Notes: a model not told the origin generated them from the letters alone. Numbered from the stretch's first letter, positions 38,405 through 47,798 are shown. The stretch: 64,000 bases of DNA from Acidobacteriota bacterium (GCA_016715115.1 JADKBM010000011.1:434001-498000), one strand, 5' to 3'. A program made the numbers and translations.

Positions 38405-40954
38405 ATGATAAGAAGAGCGTTCATTCTGGTTTTTGTCCTGAACTTGTTTTCGATTGCCGGTATCAGTCAGAGTTCGATTCCGCCGACTGAAACGGAGATC
38501 AACGCCGGATGGGAATTTCGTCAAGCCGGAACAGTCGAATGGATGAATGCGACCGTTCCCGGATGCGTTCATACGGATCTGTTGGCTAACCGGAAGATCG
38601 ATGATCCGTTTTATCGCGACAACGAAAAGAACCTCCAATGGATCGGGAAGACCGATTGGGAATACCGCACGAACATCAACGTAACGGCGGCATCGCTCGG
38701 GCGTCAAAATCTCGATTTGGTCTTCTACGGTCTCGACACTTACGCCGAGGTCTATCTCAACGAAGTTCCGATCCTGAGTGCCGACAATATGTTCCGCACG
38801 TGGCGGGTGCCGGTCAAAGACAAGCTCCGCGTCGGATCAAATACGCTCAGGATCAAATTCAGATCGCCGATCAATGAGATCCTGCCGATAATGAAAAAAC
38901 TCGACTACGAGCTGCCGGCATCGAATGATCAGGGCGAGAAAACGTCGCCCTACACACGCAAGGCGCCTTATCAGTTCGGATGGGACTGGGGACCGAGATT
39001 CGTCACGAGCGGAGTATGGAGGCCGGTAAAACTGCATGTTTGGGACGCCGCACGTGTCGAGGACTTTTATATTCGGCAGGATCGCGTTTCCACCGAAAGG
39101 GCTGACTTGACTGCCGTCCTCGAGATCGCCGCGTCAAGTGCCGTCGAAATCAAAATCGTCGTCAATGCTGGAAACGAAAATCAGTCCGTTGTGGTGGTTA
39201 AGCTGGCGCCCGGCGTCAAAAAGTACGAATTGCCTCTGAAGATCGCGAACCCGCGACTCTGGTACCCGGCGGGGCTCGGCGAGCAGGCTCTTTACGACTT
39301 CAAAGTCCGGCTCGTTAACGTCGCGAGCAAGTCGATCGATCAAAGATCACGTCGTACCGGACTTCGAACGCTCGAACTTCGCCGAAAGCCGGATCAATAC
39401 GGCATCAGCTTCGAATTCATCGTCAACGGCATCCCGGTTTTCGGCCGCGGCGCGAACTGGATCCCGGCGGACATTTTTCCGACGCGAGTCACCAAAGAAA
39501 AATACAGGGAACTGCTGACGTCGCTCAGGGACGCCAATATGAATATGCTCCGCGTCTGGGGCGGCGGGATCTACGAAGACGATTACTATTACGATCTGGC
39601 GGACGAGATGGGAATTCTCGTGTGGCAGGATTTTATGTTTGCGTGTTCGATGTATCCCGGCGACAAGGCGTTTCTCGAGAACGTTCGGCAGGAAGCAATC
39701 GACAACGTCAAGCGGCTCAGAAATCACCCGTCGATCGTCATCTGGGCGGGCAACAACGAGATCGAAACGGCCTGGCTCCACTGGGGCTGGAAAGAACGCC
39801 TGCCGAATCATCTCTGGGATGATTATCTGAAACTCTTTGCGCGGCTTCTGCCTGAAGTTCTCGATGAGTACGACCCGTCGCGGCCGTACTGGCAGAGCAG
39901 CCCGAGCTCCAACTTTCAGGACGATCCTGATTCACAGCGAATCGGGGACGTTCATTACTGGCAGGTCTGGCATGCCGAAAAGCCCTACAAGGAGTATGAG
40001 AAACAGTTCCCGCGGTTTATGAGCGAGTACGGCTTCCAGTCGTTTCCGGAACTCGAGACCGTCAAGACCTACACGACCGAAGCTGACCGTGCCAGCATCG
40101 AAACTCCGGTGATGCTCGCGCATCAGCGTCATCCGCGCGGGAATCAACTGATCCGCGAATACATGCTCCGCGAATACGATCAGCCTAAGGATTTCGAGTC
40201 GTTTCTGTATGTCAGCCAGGTTCTGCAGGCCGAAGGGATCAAGATCGGCGCCGAGCATTTCCGCCGGATAATGCCGCGCAATATGGGATCGCTCTACTGG
40301 CAGGCCAACGATGTCTGGCCGGTCGCGTCCTGGTCGGGGATGGATTATTTCGGACGCTGGAAAGCTCTGATGTATTACACCAAACGCTTTTACGCGCCGA
40401 TGCTGATCTCGCCGACGGTCGACGATGCAGGCAACGTCAACGTGACGGTTGTTTCCGACTCTCCGCATCCGAAACAGGCGCGGATGACGCTGACCCTGAT
40501 GGACTTTGCCGGGAAAGCGCTCAATTCAAAGGCAATCGACATCAACATCGAGCCGCTCAAGGGGAGATCATACTTCACGCAGGCGGCCGCCGATTTCCTG
40601 AACGGAGCCGACGACAAGAACTCGTTCTTGCTGGCCGAACTCGAAATTGACGGCCGAACGGTTTCGCAGAACGAGTATTTCTTCAAGCCGTTCAAGGAAT
40701 TGAACATTCTCCGCCCGAACATCGCGACGACCGTTACCAAGTCGGCCGACGGATTCAGGATAGTGCTCGCGACCGACAAACTGGCGAGATCCGTTTATCT
40801 TTCGGGCGTTGGCGACGGCGCCTTTTCGGACAATTATTTCAATCTGATACCGGGCAGAACCGTCGAGATCGAGTTCCGGACAAAGCAGAAGATCGGCATC
40901 GAAGAGTTTCGCGGAAAACTCAAGGAGCGCTCGCTGATCGACGCATTCAAATAG
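38405..40954 (+). CDS. Beta-mannosidase-like glycoside hydrolase (GH2), secreted
   Basis: An 849-residue exported enzyme. The ATG at 38405 gives a signal (FILVFVLNLFSIAGISQ) and GAGG lies upstream; a GTG 4 codons earlier is also open. Domains: sugar-binding jelly roll (~30-220), Ig-like domain, TIM barrel from ~330. The acid/base Glu is in IVIWAGNNEIETAW (about residue 452) and the nucleophile Glu in FMSEYGFQSFPE (about residue 541). The AGNNE and WDWGPRF sequences are typical of beta-mannosidases rather than beta-galactosidases. It would release mannose from mannan oligomers. A GH3 gene starts 20 bases later. Confidence 0.92.
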   Translation: MIRRAFILVFVLNLFSIAGISQSSIPPTETEINAGWEFRQAGTVEWMNATVPGCVHTDLLANRKIDDPFYRDNEKNLQWIGKTDWEYRTNINVTAASLGRQNLDLVFYGLDTYAEVYLNEVPILSADNMFRTWRVPVKDKLRVGSNTLRIKFRSPINEILPIMKKLDYELPASNDQGEKTSPYTRKAPYQFGWDWGPRFVTSGVWRPVKLHVWDAARVEDFYIRQDRVSTERADLTAVLEIAASSAVEIKIVVNAGNENQSVVVVKLAPGVKKYELPLKIANPRLWYPAGLGEQALYDFKVRLVNVASKSIDQRSRRTGLRTLELRRKPDQYGISFEFIVNGIPVFGRGANWIPADIFPTRVTKEKYRELLTSLRDANMNMLRVWGGGIYEDDYYYDLADEMGILVWQDFMFACSMYPGDKAFLENVRQEAIDNVKRLRNHPSIVIWAGNNEIETAWLHWGWKERLPNHLWDDYLKLFARLLPEVLDEYDPSRPYWQSSPSSNFQDDPDSQRIGDVHYWQVWHAEKPYKEYEKQFPRFMSEYGFQSFPELETVKTYTTEADRASIETPVMLAHQRHPRGNQLIREYMLREYDQPKDFESFLYVSQVLQAEGIKIGAEHFRRIMPRNMGSLYWQANDVWPVASWSGMDYFGRWKALMYYTKRFYAPMLISPTVDDAGNVNVTVVSDSPHPKQARMTLTLMDFAGKALNSKAIDINIEPLKGRSYFTQAAADFLNGADDKNSFLLAELEIDGRTVSQNEYFFKPFKELNILRPNIATTVTKSADGFRIVLATDKLARSVYLSGVGDGAFSDNYFNLIPGRTVEIEFRTKQKIGIEEFRGKLKERSLIDAFK

Positions 40955-40973
40955 AACCGCCGGGAAACGACAT

Positions 40974-42916
40974 ATGATTAATACTTACTCGCGAAAACGT
41001 TTTGTCGCTGTTCTTGGGCTGGCATTTTGTCTCGTTTTCAATTCGGTCGGCATCAATGCGGATCCCGCTTCGGCCACTTCGCCGCTGCCGTTTCAGAATC
41101 CGAAGCTTTCGATCGAAGAACGCGTCCGCGATCTGCTCGGGCGGATGACGCTCGATGAAAAGGTCGCGCAAATGATGTGCGTCTGGATGGAAAAGCCGAA
41201 CGACAACAGCCGTGTCCCGAAGGATCAGATGCCTTTCGGCGGTGTTTTCTCACCCGAACTCGCGAAGCAGAAGATGCCGAACGGTATCGGCCAGTTTGCA
41301 CGGCAGCGCGAAATGCTGAGTCCAAGAGAGTCGGCCGAATATGCGAACGCTGTCCAGAAATGGCTCAAGGACAATACGCGTTTGGGTATTCCGGCCGTTT
41401 TTCACGACGAGATCCTGCACGGCAATATGTCGGCGGGTTCGACCGTCTTTCCGGTTCCGCTTTCGCTGTCGTCAAGTTGGGATCCCGATCTCATCACGCG
41501 GGTTTTCGCCGTCGCGGCGCGGCAAACGAGATATCGCGGTTCGCACCACGTTCTCGGGCCGAATATGGATCTCGCGCTCGATCCGCGCTGGGGCCGTACC
41601 GAGGAGACTTACGGCGAGGATCCGTATCTGACGTCCCGGATGATTGTCGCGCTCGTCAGATCGATCCAGGGCAACGCCACCTATGCGAACCCCCTGATCG
41701 ACGGGGCGCACGTCATCGCCACCGGAAAGCATTTCGCCGGGCACGGTCAACCGGAGAACGGGACGAACATCGGGCCGGTCAACCTGTCCGAGAGGCTGCT
41801 TCGCGAAACACATTTCGTGCCGTTCGAAGCGGCCGTCAAAGAGGCAAGCCTCTTCAGCATTATGCCCGCTTACCACGAGATCGACGGCGTTCCGGTACAC
41901 GCCAACAAATGGATGCTCGATTCGGTGCTCCGCAAGGAATGGCGATTCGAGGGTACGGTCGTTTTCCGACTACGCAATGACGGGACTCGAAGCGCGTCAT
42001 AAAGTAGCGGCAAATCCGGAAGACGCGGCGAAACAGGCGCTCGAGCCGGACTGGACGGCGGACGCCCGGGCCGGGGGGGAAATGGCGCGCGGCCCCCCGG
42101 GCGCGGGCAGGGGCCCGAGGGCCGGGCCGCCCGCGGGGGGGCGGGCCCCCCCCCAGGGCCGGCCCGGCCGCGCGCGGAGGGGGGCCCGGGGGCCGGGCGG
42201 GGGGCGCGCCGGCCGCGCGCGCGCCCGGGCCGGGGGCGGGGGGGCGAGCCGGCCGCCCGGCGCCGGCGGCCGCCGAGAAGGAGCACAGCGGCGCCCCCGG
42301 GGACGGGGGGCAGAAAAACCGGGCCGGCGCCGGAACAGGCGGCGGGCGGGCGGCCGCCGGGGGCCACCGGCCCCAGCCGCGCGCCCCGCCGCCCCCCAGG
42401 GGGGCCGGAAAAGCGGCCGCGCCCGCGCCGCCGGCGCCCCCCGGGGAGGGGGAGGCACGAAAGAGAAGGGGGGAAGGGGGGCGGCCAAACCCCCCGGACG
42501 CGGGGGGGGGGGAAAAGAAGCCCCGGGGGGGGGGGCGCGGGGGGGGGAAGGGGGGCGAGGGGCGCCGGCGGGGGGGGAAAAAGAAAAGAAGGGGGGGGGG
42601 GGGGGCCGGCGCCGGGGGCGGGGCCCGCCGGCCCGGCCCGCGCCGGCGCCGGAGGGGCCGGGGGCGGGCGGCCGCCGGAAAACGGGGCCCGCCGGGCCCC
42701 GGCGGCCCGGCCACGGGCGCGAACCCGGCCGGCCCCGGGGGGGGGGCCCGCGGGGGGCGGAAGGGGGGCCCGGCCCGGCGGGAAGAGGGGGGGGGCGGGG
42801 GCCGGCCGGGGGGGGGCCCCCCGCCGGGGGGGGGGGGGGCGGGGCGGGGGGGGCCAATGGTCGGCCCGAGTTCGGTCGATCTGACGTCGCAGACGCTTAA
42901 GGTTGGCGGCAACTAG
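40974..42916 (+). pseudogene. GH3 beta-glucosidase/xylosidase gene interrupted by corrupted sequence
   Basis: The gene starts normally: signal FVAVLGLAFCLVFNSVGINA, then the GH3 barrel with LGIPAVFHDEILHG, RWGRTEETYGEDPYL and ATGKHFAGHGQPENG. One extra T in the TTTT run near 41961 shifts the frame and causes a false stop at 42002; without it the next codons read VVSDYAMTGLEARHKVAANP, where Asp in SDYA is the nucleophile. From about 42050 the sequence becomes nearly pure G/C. At 42857-42916 it recovers as VGPSSVDLTSQTLKVGGN and a stop, a credible end of the GH3 fibronectin-like C-domain. About 650 codons remain instead of the ~750 expected. Probably an intact gene in the organism, hydrolysing beta-glucosides or xylo-oligomers. 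Confidence 0.8.
42050..42856. other. Extreme-GC low-complexity block, probably artefactual
   Basis: About 800 bases with almost no T and very few A, built of G and C runs. It has open frames on both strands only because stop codons need A and T. It lies inside the GH3 gene, begins gradually after 42040 and ends sharply at 42856. No repeat unit, gene or RNA fits it. Confidence 0.8.
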
Positions 42917-42920
42917 CGAT

Positions 42921-44423
42921 ATGAAATTCCTTGGAATCGACATCGGAACGGGCGGTTCGCGCGCCGTCGTGATCGACGAGAGCGGCGCGGTCGTGGCGTC
43001 GGCGACGTCCGTGCACGAAGATTTCGCGTCGCCCGAGATCGGTTGGGCCGAACAGCATCCAGGGGACTGGTGGCGCGCGGCGTGCGAAGCGATCGGCGGA
43101 GTTCTCGATACCGTGAGCGCCGACGACATCGCGTCGGTCGGGCTCTCGGGACAAATGCACGGCTCGGTCTTGCTCGACGAGTCGGACGAGGTGATCCGTC
43201 CGGCGCTCCTTTGGTGCGATCAGCGAACGGGAAAACAGTGCGCGGAGATCACGCGGGCGATCGGCAAAGAGAGATTGATCGATCTTGTTTCGAATCCGGC
43301 GATCACCGGGTTCACGTTGCCGAAACTGCTCTGGGTTCGCGAGAACGAACCCGAAAACTGGCGCCGTACGCGTGCGGTTCTGCTTCCCAAGGATTACGTC
43401 CGGCTTCGGCTTTCGGGAGTGAAAGCAAGTGATGTCGCGGATTCGTCCGGGACTTTGCTTTTCGACGTCCGGAATCGAAAATGGTCCACCGAGATGTTCC
43501 CGGCGTTCGATCTGGATGTAGGCTTGATGCCGAAAGCGTTTGAGTCGATCGAGATCACGGGCGAGGTTTCGTTCCGCGGCGCCGCCGAAACGGGTTTGAG
43601 AGCCGGAACAACCATCGTCGCCGGGGCGGGCGACAATGCCGCCGGCGCGATCGGGATGGGTATCGCGGAGAACGGCCGCATATCGGCGACGATCGGGACG
43701 TCCGGTGTCGTCTTTCCCGCGACTGACGCTCCGCGGCTTGACCCGAAAGGCCGGATTCATACGCTCTGCCACGCCGTGCCGCAACGCTGGCACAACACCG
43801 GCGTCACTCTCGCCGCCGGATTGTCCTTAAAGTGGTTTCGGGAGAATTTCGGCGACGGACGAAGTTATGACGAACTCGTCGCAGACGCCGAACGGGTTCC
43901 AAGCGGATCCGACGGAGCGATCTGGCTGCCTTATCTGATGGGCGAACGCGCGCCGCATCTCGATCCGAACGCACGCGCCGCGTTTGTCGGAATCACGGCG
44001 CGCCACACCAAGGCTCATCTTGTGCGGGCGGTTCTCGAAGGCGTCGCTTTCTCGCTGCGTGATTCGCTTGAGATCTTCGCCGGGGTCGGGGTTGAGGCGT
44101 CCACGATCCGGATCGGCGGCGGCGGTGCCCGGTCGCGTCTCTGGCGTCAGATCCAGGCCGATGTTTACGGCAGCCCGGTCGAGGTCATCGACAGCGACGA
44201 AGGCGCTGCGCTCGGAGCGGCGATCCTCGCGGGCGTCGGTGTCGGCGCTTGGCCAACCGTGGAAGGGGCGTGCGAGAATGCGATTCGCGTCGTCGAAACC
44301 ATCGAGCCCGATCCCGAATCGTCGCGGCGCTTGGATCAGAATTACGAAGCTTACAGATCGCTTTATTCGGGTCTTCGTCAGGCGACGGAGATCATCACGG
44401 AAATTCGGAGCACAAATGACTAA
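42921..44423 (+). CDS. xylB: Xylulokinase
   Basis: A 500-residue cytoplasmic FGGY-family kinase that phosphorylates D-xylulose with ATP. The ATG at 42921 (MKFLGIDIGTGGSRAVVIDE) starts with the phosphate-binding loop; a TTG 6 codons earlier is less likely. VGLSGQMHGSVLLDE is the substrate block typical of xylulokinases, AGAGDNAAGAIGMGI holds the catalytic Asp and IRIGGGGARSRLWRQIQAD the adenosine loop. It overlaps xylA by 8 bases. It is separated from the GH3 stop by only 4 bases, so hydrolase and catabolic genes form one transcript. Confidence 0.95.
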   Translation: MKFLGIDIGTGGSRAVVIDESGAVVASATSVHEDFASPEIGWAEQHPGDWWRAACEAIGGVLDTVSADDIASVGLSGQMHGSVLLDESDEVIRPALLWCDQRTGKQCAEITRAIGKERLIDLVSNPAITGFTLPKLLWVRENEPENWRRTRAVLLPKDYVRLRLSGVKASDVADSSGTLLFDVRNRKWSTEMFPAFDLDVGLMPKAFESIEITGEVSFRGAAETGLRAGTTIVAGAGDNAAGAIGMGIAENGRISATIGTSGVVFPATDAPRLDPKGRIHTLCHAVPQRWHNTGVTLAAGLSLKWFRENFGDGRSYDELVADAERVPSGSDGAIWLPYLMGERAPHLDPNARAAFVGITARHTKAHLVRAVLEGVAFSLRDSLEIFAGVGVEASTIRIGGGGARSRLWRQIQADVYGSPVEVIDSDEGAALGAAILAGVGVGAWPTVEGACENAIRVVETIEPDPESSRRLDQNYEAYRSLYSGLRQATEIITEIRSTND

Positions 44424-45576
44424 ATACGAACCTAAACCTGAACATAAATTTACCTTTGGACTTTGGACTGTCGGCAATCGCGGCGGCGACCCGTTCGGCG
44501 ATCGCGTCCGCGGCAAACTCTCGCCGGTGGAGATCGTCAATCTGCTCGGCGAAGTCGGCGCTTACGGCGTCAATTTCCACGACAACGACCTTGTTCCGAT
44601 TGACGCAATTCCGGCGGAGCGCGACCGGATCGTCAGCAATTTCAAGAAAGCGTGCGATGCGAACGATATCAAAGTTCCGATGGCGACGGTCAATCTGACG
44701 TTCGATCCGGTCTTTCGCGACGGCGGATTCACAGCCAACGACGCGCGCGTCCGTGCCTACTCGGTCCAGAAAACGATGCGGGCGATGGATCTCGGCGCCG
44801 AATTCGGGGTGAAGATCTTCGTCGTCTGGACGGGACGCGACGGCGTCGAGACAGACGCGTGCCGGCGCGCGGACGAGGCGATCAAGCGATACCGCGAAGC
44901 CTTGAATTATCTTTGCGAATACAACATTTCCCAGGGCTACGGCTATAAATTCGCACTTGAGGCGAAGCCGAACGAACCGCGTGCGGACATTTATTTTCCG
45001 ACGACGGGCTCGTATCTCGCACTGATCGAGACGCTCGATCACAAGGAAATGGTCGGCGTTAATCCGGAGGTTGCGCACGAGCAGATGCCCGGGCTGAATA
45101 TGATGCACGCCGTCGCGCAGGCCTGGGAAGCAGGGAAACTGTTTCACATCGACCTCAACGATCAGGTTCCGGGCCGTTACGATCAGGATCTTCGCTTCGG
45201 CTCGGCGAATCCGAAGTCCGCGTTTTGGCTGGTCAAGTTCCTCGAGGACGTCGGCTACGAGGGAATGCGTCATTTCGACGCGCACGCCTATCGGACCGAA
45301 GACTACGAGGGCGTCAAGGATTTTGCGCGCGGCTGCATCCGGACTTACCTGATCCTGAAAGAAAAAGCGGAACGATGGAACAACAACGCGGAGATCAAGT
45401 CGATCCTCGCCGAGATCGAAGCGACGAACGCCGGAGGCCAGGTCGGCAGATTCAGCGCCGATGGTTCAGCGAAGCTGCTGGCCGAGACGTTCGATCGAAA
45501 AGCGCTTTCGGCAAAGGGCTTGAAGTACGAACGATTGGACCAGCTGACGATGGATGTTCTTTTGGGCGTAGACTAG
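44416..45576 (+). CDS. xylA: Xylose isomerase
   Basis: A 386-residue TIM-barrel enzyme that converts D-xylose to D-xylulose using two divalent metals. The ATG at 44416 lies within the xylB stop region (8-base overlap). VNFHDNDLVP carries the catalytic His, LEAKPNEPR the first metal Glu with the Lys, and HIDLNDQ and MRHFDAHAYR the remaining metal ligands. Its shorter N-terminus and sequence style are those of class I (Actinobacteria-type) enzymes. It directly feeds XylB. Confidence 0.96.
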   Translation: MTKYEPKPEHKFTFGLWTVGNRGGDPFGDRVRGKLSPVEIVNLLGEVGAYGVNFHDNDLVPIDAIPAERDRIVSNFKKACDANDIKVPMATVNLTFDPVFRDGGFTANDARVRAYSVQKTMRAMDLGAEFGVKIFVVWTGRDGVETDACRRADEAIKRYREALNYLCEYNISQGYGYKFALEAKPNEPRADIYFPTTGSYLALIETLDHKEMVGVNPEVAHEQMPGLNMMHAVAQAWEAGKLFHIDLNDQVPGRYDQDLRFGSANPKSAFWLVKFLEDVGYEGMRHFDAHAYRTEDYEGVKDFARGCIRTYLILKEKAERWNNNAEIKSILAEIEATNAGGQVGRFSADGSAKLLAETFDRKALSAKGLKYERLDQLTMDVLLGVD

Positions 45577-45756
45577 CCAAATGCAGAAAGGCGTACGACG
45601 TAAGCCTACCGAATCTGCGCGTTCGCTCGCGTCCGAAATGCGATTCGCGCAAAGTGACCTGAAGAAATCTTCGTGTGAACTTTGTGGCCCTCCGTGGATA
45701 AACCTGATAACGATTCTTCTACGCGGAATCCGAGATAAATGCCCACTCCGCGAATC
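45577..45756. other. Intergenic stretch with copies of two dispersed repeats
   Basis: No gene. Just after the xylA stop, AAATGCAGAAAGGCGTACG followed by ACGTAAG resembles the arms of the inverted-repeat element at 47013-47218. Around 45668-45708 the minus strand reads GTTTATCCACGG ... AAAGTTCACACGAAGA, very like the first unit of the array at 56606. Confidence 0.5.
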
Positions 45757-45785
45757 TTGAGCAAGAATCCGAAAATCCGTATAAT
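45757..45785 (+). promoter_or_regulatory. Sigma-70-type promoter of the ROK regulator
   Basis: TTGAGC (45757-45762), 17-base spacer, TATAAT (45780-45785), 25 bases before the ATG at 45811. A good match to the housekeeping consensus. Confidence 0.6.
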
Positions 45786-45810
45786 TGGGCGTCGGCTCGA
45801 ACCATAACGA

Positions 45811-47013
45811 ATGCCTATGGCAAGACGAATTAACTTAACCAGCATTAATGTCGCCAGGTCGAATACGATACGCGACATCAATCGTCAGATCATCCTCAAC
45901 TACATTCGCGAGAACGGTTCGGTCTCGCGAGCGGATATCGCCGCGATCACCGAGTTGCAGCGGTCAACCGTCTCTCTGATTGTCGATGAACTCCTCAAAG
46001 CCGACTTGATCGAAGAAACCGAAGGCGAGTCTTCGGGAGGGCGGCCGCCGCAACTTCTCTCGTTGAAAACGTTCAAGCCGGTCGCGATCGGCATCGACCT
46101 CGGCCGTAAGATCACGACGATCGGCACCAGCGATCTCAGCGGCCGCCTACTTGAGACGCGCGCGTTTCCGACCGATCTCGATGAAGACCGGATGATCGAA
46201 CGCATCATCGAGAACACCAAGTATTTCATTCAACAGGGCGGCGGCGCGATCGAGGCGATCGGCATCGCCGTCCCGGGACTCGTCGAATCCTGGCACGGCA
46301 GCGTCATTAACGTTCCGCATCTTGAATGGCATTATCCGACGATTGCCGAACGTATCCGCGAAGCCACCGGTTTGCCCGTCTTGGTCGAGAACGACACGAA
46401 CGCCGCGGCGCTTGCGGAACTTTGGCTCGGACGTCCCGAGATCAGCAACGTGCGCGATTTTGCGGTGGTTTTGATCCATCGCGGTATCGGTACCGGAATC
46501 GTCATCGATGGCCAGATCTATCGCGGCCGAGGCGGCGTCGCCGGCGAGTTCGGGCATATGACGATCGGCAGCAACGCGCCCGTCGCGTGCGCCGCGGGTC
46601 GTTACGAATGCTGGGAGGCATTCGCGTCGGAACGTTCGGCGCTTGCACGATACGAGAAACTGCAGGGATGCGTCAACGGCGACGCCAAGATCATCTTCGA
46701 GCAGCTTGTCGGCCTGGCGCTGGCCGGAAACGAGAACGCGGTCAAGGCTTTGAAGGAAACGGCGCACTATATCGGCGTCGGAATCTCGAATCTCGTTCAG
46801 GGATTGTCGCCCGAAGTGACGATCGTCATCGGCACGATCGTCAGGGCCTGGTCGCTTATCTCCGACGATATCCAGAGAGGAGCCGAGGGCGGAATGTGCC
46901 AGGGATACCCGTCGGTCAACATCATCCCTTCGACGCTCGGCACCTACCCAACCCTGATGGGCGCGATCAGCCTGGTCCTCGCCAACAAATTCGGATCGTT
47001 TCACATCAACTAA
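45811..47013 (+). CDS. ROK-family transcriptional regulator (XylR/NagC-like)
   Basis: A 400-residue repressor. An N-terminal winged helix (VSRADIAAITELQRSTVSLI VDEL region, about residues 38-62) is followed by the ROK sugar-binding fold: AIGIDLGRKITTIGTSDLSG, LVENDTNAAALAELWLG and GVAGEFGHMTIG (His of the zinc site). The zinc block is degenerate: CAAGRYECWEAFAS lacks the second Cys of the usual CxCGxxGC, so zinc binding may be weak. Its position after xylBA suggests it represses the locus and is released by xylose or a related sugar. Confidence 0.9.
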   Translation: MPMARRINLTSINVARSNTIRDINRQIILNYIRENGSVSRADIAAITELQRSTVSLIVDELLKADLIEETEGESSGGRPPQLLSLKTFKPVAIGIDLGRKITTIGTSDLSGRLLETRAFPTDLDEDRMIERIIENTKYFIQQGGGAIEAIGIAVPGLVESWHGSVINVPHLEWHYPTIAERIREATGLPVLVENDTNAAALAELWLGRPEISNVRDFAVVLIHRGIGTGIVIDGQIYRGRGGVAGEFGHMTIGSNAPVACAAGRYECWEAFASERSALARYEKLQGCVNGDAKIIFEQLVGLALAGNENAVKALKETAHYIGVGISNLVQGLSPEVTIVIGTIVRAWSLISDDIQRGAEGGMCQGYPSVNIIPSTLGTYPTLMGAISLVLANKFGSFHIN

Positions 47014-47218
47014 ATGCAGAACCCAGCACGGAGTAAGGGGTTACGGTCGTGAGAATGCAGAAACCCGCATGAAGTAAGGCGGTACGGCCGCAGAGCGGTC
47101 GGCGCGCTTGGGCACGGTTCGCACGTAGCCCGCGCCGAAACGGACCATCTCGGCGTATGCCCACGGCCCGCAACCGCTCTGCGGCCGTACCCCCATACTC
47201 CGTGCTGGGTTCCGCATT
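47013..47218. repeat. Nested inverted-repeat element, about 206 bp (MITE-like)
   Basis: Outer arms AATGCAGAACCCAGCACGG AGTA (47013-47035) and its reverse complement (47196-47218) differ at one base. Inner arms GGTACGGCCGCAGAGCGGT (47081-47099) and 47173-47191 are perfect. The left side also holds two ~40-bp direct copies (AATGCAGAACCCAGC..., AATGCAGAAACCCGC...). No ORF; it starts at the ROK gene stop. Confidence 0.7.
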
Positions 47219-47277
47219 GCGAGCAAGAAAAAAGGCAAACCGCTTGGGGCTCACCTTTTCTGGTTAACTGAAAATTT

Positions 47278-47354
47278 TGGTACACCCGGCAGGATTCGAA
47301 CCTGCGACCCTCTGGTTCGAAGCCAGATACTCTATCCAGCTGAGCTACAGGTGC
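47278..47354 (-). tRNA. tRNA-Arg (anticodon TCG)
   Basis: On the minus strand a full cloverleaf reads GCACCTG at the 5' end, D-arm GCTCAGCTGGATAGAGT, anticodon arm TCTGG-CTTCGAA-CCAGA with anticodon TCG, T-arm GCAGGTTCGAATCCTGC, acceptor CGGGTGT, A73 and an encoded CCA (47278-47280). The first acceptor pair is G-U. Confidence 0.96.
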
Positions 47355-47391
47355 ACACGGGTTTGATTTTAGTCGGTTGGGGAGGCGAATG

Positions 47392-47600
47392 CAATTCCAG
47401 ATTCCAAATTCGAGATTCCAGATTCGAGATTCCAGATTCGAGATTCCAGATTCGAGATTCCAGATTCGAGATTCCAGATTCGAGATTCCAGATTCGAGAT
47501 TCCAGATTCCAGATTCCAGATTCCAGATTCCAAATTCGAGATTCCAGATATTCCAGATTCCAAATTCCGGATTCCAAATTCGAGATTCCAGATTTAAGAT
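47392..47600. repeat. 14-bp tandem repeat array (ATTCCAGATTCGAG)
   Basis: About 14 near-perfect copies of ATTCCAGATTCGAG with variants such as ATTCCAGATTCCAA. It gives repetitive open frames on both strands that are not genes. Confidence 0.9.
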
Positions 47601-47605
47601 CGAAC

Positions 47606-47788
47606 TCGAATTCCAAAATCCAAAATCCCAAGTCCCAAATCCCAAATCCCAAGTCCCAAATCCCAAGTCCCAAATCCCAAGTCCCAAGTCCCAAATCCCA
47701 AGTCCCAAATCCCAAATCCCAAATCCCAAATCCCAAATCCCAAATCCCAAATCCCAAATCCCAAGTCCCAAATCCCAAATCCCAAATC
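47606..47788. repeat. Heptamer tandem array (CCCAAAT / CCCAAGT)
   Basis: About 24 copies of AATCCCA or AGTCCCA with a strict 7-base period, running into the 3' end of the cytochrome c gene. The minus strand reads (TTTGGGA)n, with GGG every 7 bases, so it can form G-quadruplexes. Confidence 0.9.
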
Positions 47789-47798
47789 GAAAGCCCCT

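Noticed and set aside
41860..43129. Pro/Gly/Arg-rich open frames of 290-420 codons on both strands
   Set aside because: They exist only because the GC-only block lacks A and T and so cannot form stops.
43984..44415. Longer xylose isomerase start
   Set aside because: These codons overlap xylB in another frame; the family N-terminus begins at 44416.
47392..47788. Possible CRISPR array
   Set aside because: Periods of 14 and 7 bases with no unique spacers; simple tandem repeats.
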